Source: Alphaproteobacteria bacterium
GTDB taxonomy: Bacteria; Pseudomonadota; Alphaproteobacteria; JANQSM01
Direction: 5' to 3'
Length of the DNA stretch: 9,499 bases
Assembly (NCBI GenBank): GCA_028284025.1
Contig: JANQSM010000106.1
Location: 1 to 9,499 of the forward strand
Part shown: in pieces, positions 7,676-9,499 of the stretch
Layout: each line of letters starts with the position of its first letter
How positions within the stretch are numbered: the stretch's first letter is position 1
Notes under the pieces: generated by a model
Database searches by the model: none
Told to the model about the DNA's origin: nothing
The model's input: only the letters and a program-made list of their open reading frames with translations
Position numbers and translations under genes: made by a program

Positions 7676-7740
7676 ACGACTCTTTTCATTATGAATAGAA
7701 GTATAATATGCAAAGAGTTTACACGCGTTTCAAGAATTTA

Positions 7741-8049
7741 TTAGTGTTGGGTATTTAAGGCCATTTCAGTCAAGCGGACGTAATCATCTTCCGCCACACC
7801 AGCCATTTGTGCCCAGTTAGCAATGTTGGTCATTAAATGGGCGGCACCCTGGGGGTCATCTTCCACTTGAATCAAGTGACGAGCCAGCAAGGCAAGGGCC
7901 TGCACATCGTCCGTATCGACGGGTTTTGTCCGTTCGATCCGGGCGTATAGCTCATCGGCCTCCAAACCCAAGGGGTCGTCATCCATCTCACGCTCGCGGA
8001 TGGAAAAATTCACCGAGTGATATTTCGAAATTAACTGTGACAACTTCAT
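7741..8049 (-). CDS. Small acidic soluble protein of unknown function (102 aa)
   Basis: The chosen start is the ATG at 8049, which has a near-perfect AGGAGGTG six bases upstream; an in-frame TTG at 8082 would add 11 residues but has no RBS. The product begins MKLSQLISKYHSV, has a charged segment (SIREREMDDD), and then reads as two or three amphipathic helices (about residues 28-60 and 68-98), with many Asp and Glu residues and no membrane span or signal peptide. It has no cysteine or obvious catalytic motif. I do not recognise the family. It is followed on the same strand by two tiny membrane-protein genes, so it may be a cytoplasmic partner of them. It lies 267 bases downstream of the MetC gene stop, far enough to suggest its own promoter. 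Confidence 0.72.
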   Translation of the reverse strand: MKLSQLISKYHSVNFSIREREMDDDPLGLEADELYARIERTKPVDTDDVQALALLARHLIQVEDDPQGAAHLMTNIANWAQMAGVAEDDYVRLTEMALNTQH

Positions 8050-8051
8050 AT

Positions 8052-8059
8052 CGCACCTC
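8052..8059 (-). promoter_or_regulatory. Strong ribosome binding site deciding the 102-aa start
   Basis: The minus strand reads GGCAGGAGGTGCGATATG. AGGAGGTG is almost a full anti-16S match and sits at ideal distance from the ATG at 8049. It is much better than anything before the in-frame TTG at 8082 and therefore fixes the start. Confidence 0.75.
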
Positions 8060-8134
8060 CTGCCGGGAGTTAAAATGTTCAACCTATAGTCTGCAAAATA
8101 TGATTATCTTTTCTTATAATAATATATCATATTT

Positions 8135-8147
8135 CGTACAGAGTACG
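8135..8147. repeat. Small perfect palindrome upstream of the 102-aa gene
   Basis: CGTAC-AGA-GTACG has 5-bp arms around three bases, about 86 bases upstream of the 102-residue start, in a very AT-rich stretch. It has the size and symmetry of a dimeric repressor operator, but no cognate regulator is visible and short palindromes arise by chance. Confidence 0.3.
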
Positions 8148-8188
8148 GCTTATTTATTAATTAGCAGTTAATGGAAAACGATATAACC

Positions 8189-8267
8189 TGTTGATATTTC
8201 TGGTTTTTTTCAGCCTTTTTGTGGCCATAAGGGATACGGGCGTACAACAAAGCATTGAATATCAACA
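8189..8267. repeat. 10-bp inverted repeat downstream of the MetC gene
   Basis: TGTTGATATT (8189-8198) and AATATCAACA (8258-8267) are perfect reverse complements separated by 59 bases. The enclosed segment contains runs of T and GGCC. It lies between the end of the lyase gene and the 102-residue gene. It could fold the end of the lyase transcript or be a small repeat; no classic terminator with a T tract is seen. Confidence 0.4.
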
Positions 8268-8316
8268 AAAAAGAAATACACAGGCATGACAAAAAGGGAA
8301 AAAGAGGGATCAAATT

Positions 8317-9492
8317 TTATTTTATTTTTGCCAGCGCCTGATTTAAATCGGCAATCAAATCATCCGGATGTTCCAACCCAATGTAAAGGCGGAAATATGG
8401 TCTGCTGCGGTCAAATTCCCGGCCTTCATACTCAATATCTTTAGGCCTCTGGTATAAGATCAGTGATTCAAATCCCCCCCAGCTAAAGCCTGTTTTAATC
8501 AAATGTAATGCATTTATAAAAGCGGGTACTTTCGTATGGTCAATATTAAGAGAAAACCCGAACAGACCATTCGGGCCGGAGAAATATTTTTTATAAACTT
8601 TAAAATAAGCATCTTGCTTACAGCCAGGATGAATAATTTCTGCTACCTTTTTTTGCTGCTTTAACCAATCAGCCACCTGCATTCCACCCTCTCCACTTTG
8701 AGAAAGCCGCAACGGCAAAGTTCGCAGGCTACGCAATACCAATGAACAATCATCTGCATTCACGCAGTACCCAAGCTGTTCATGCGTAACATGCAAAATT
8801 TTTGAATGTGGTTTGTTAAAGACAACTGCTCCCATCACAACATCGGCGTGACCCACCACATATTTGGTCAAAGATTGCATGACAATATCCACCCCCCATT
8901 CCAGTGGGCGACACAGAACACCCGCTGCATAGGTATTATCAATGGAAGTGGTGATTTTGTGCTGCCTGGCAATCTTGACAATAGCTTCAATATCCTGCAC
9001 CTCAAATGTATTGGATCCAGGAGATTCCATATGAATCAATTTGGTGTTAGGCTTAATTTTAGACTTCAAGTCTTCCAGATTCTGGGAATGGTAAAAGTCA
9101 TATTCTGCCCCGTTGCGTTTCAACAATTCGGCAATGTTACCGCAGTGCCAATAATAAGGCAGCGGAATCAGTACGTGTTCCCCCGCATGCACCATCGCCA
9201 TAAACATCAACGTTAACGCCGCCACACCCGATGGGCACAGCAAACATTCTTGCCCTCCCTCTAAAGCAGCAATTGCATCTTCAGCATGTTTCGTAATAGT
9301 TGTTCCATAGCGGCCATAAATCAGATTCTCGTACTGATCAGTCCGCTGCGCTTCCAGGGTTTTCTGGTCGCCAAAAATAATTGTCGACGCCCGGTCCACC
9401 GGAGGGTTTACCAGCCCGGCTTCACCTTTCCCTATTTTAGGGCGCCCGGATAAAACAGCCTGGGTGTAAGAATGGTGTTTTTTCATATACAT
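8317..9492 (-). CDS. metC: Cystathionine beta-lyase (MetC type)
   Basis: 391 residues, close to the 395 of E. coli MetC. The enzyme is a PLP-dependent, fold-type I cytoplasmic tetramer that cleaves L-cystathionine to homocysteine, pyruvate and ammonia in methionine biosynthesis. Visible family residues are Y59-G-R61 (phosphate contacts from the neighbouring subunit), CPSGVAALTL (86-95), PYY (112-114, aromatic residue stacking on PLP), D185-NTYAAG, the Schiff-base Lys in SLTK210YVVGHAD, FSWGGFESL (336-344, the MetC Trp) and the substrate-carboxylate Arg in R368-LYIGLE. The SWGGFESL segment favours beta-lyase over cystathionine gamma-synthase. ATG at 9492 and ATG at 9486 (MYM) are both possible, and only seven upstream bases are visible, with no stop in them, so an upstream start cannot be excluded. 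No adjacent methionine gene is visible. Confidence 0.88.
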   Translation of the reverse strand: MYMKKHHSYTQAVLSGRPKIGKGEAGLVNPPVDRASTIIFGDQKTLEAQRTDQYENLIYGRYGTTITKHAEDAIAALEGGQECLLCPSGVAALTLMFMAMVHAGEHVLIPLPYYWHCGNIAELLKRNGAEYDFYHSQNLEDLKSKIKPNTKLIHMESPGSNTFEVQDIEAIVKIARQHKITTSIDNTYAAGVLCRPLEWGVDIVMQSLTKYVVGHADVVMGAVVFNKPHSKILHVTHEQLGYCVNADDCSLVLRSLRTLPLRLSQSGEGGMQVADWLKQQKKVAEIIHPGCKQDAYFKVYKKYFSGPNGLFGFSLNIDHTKVPAFINALHLIKTGFSWGGFESLILYQRPKDIEYEGREFDRSRPYFRLYIGLEHPDDLIADLNQALAKIK

Positions 9493-9499
9493 AAAGAAT

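Noticed and set aside
7702..7707. Perfect TATAAT on the plus strand
   Set aside because: There is no matching -35 and no plus-strand gene downstream; it is probably chance in AT-rich DNA.
7926..8171. Plus-strand 81-codon frame opposite the 102-aa gene
   Set aside because: It is antisense to a gene with a strong RBS, has no RBS of its own and reads as a low-quality shadow translation.
8205..8286. Two minus-strand frames of 23-25 codons (one strongly basic) after the lyase gene
   Set aside because: Neither has a Shine-Dalgarno sequence or a hydrophobic or otherwise distinctive protein pattern, unlike the micro-protein pair at 7422-7675.
8806..9216. Plus-strand 136-codon frame inside the lyase gene
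   Set aside because: It lies wholly antisense to a clear MetC gene and its translation resembles no protein.

Overview
The window looks like chromosomal DNA of a moderate-GC alphaproteobacterium. I infer this from the fused flavoprotein at the left end, a FixL-like PAS sensor and a MetC-type lyase, not from any marker gene. No rRNA, tRNA, CRISPR array, transposase or phage gene is visible.

Layout. (1) Bases 1-1560 (+) are the 3' part of a long redox flavoprotein: the tail of a GltD-like pyridine-nucleotide oxidoreductase fused to a ferredoxin-reductase/PyrK-like module with a C-terminal four-cysteine iron-sulfur site. (2) A 108-bp convergent gap holds two small hairpins. (3) Bases 1669-2859 (-) encode a PAS sensor with FixL-type haem-pocket residues but a degenerate histidine-kinase half that has Gln where the phospho-accepting His should be. 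(4) A 335-bp divergent region (2860-3194) carries a good sigma-70-like promoter facing right, a perfect TATAAT facing left, and a long imperfect hairpin between them. (5) Bases 3195-7349 (+) encode a 1384-residue protein of no family I recognise. It has a Tat-like signal peptide, two hydrophobic hairpin regions and long coiled-coil segments, so it is a candidate exported structural, effector or toxin-like protein. (6) Three small genes on the minus strand converge on it: a 102-residue soluble acidic protein (8049-7741), then two tiny single-membrane-span proteins of 42 and 40 residues (7675-7547 and 7544-7422) separated by two bases. (7) Bases 8317-9492 (-) encode cystathionine beta-lyase (MetC), running to the right edge.

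Functionally the window mixes housekeeping metabolism (electron transfer, methionine biosynthesis) with an accessory-looking middle: a degenerate sensor divergent from a giant exported protein, and a cluster of very small membrane proteins. Any link between the sensor, the giant protein and the micro-proteins is inference from proximity only.
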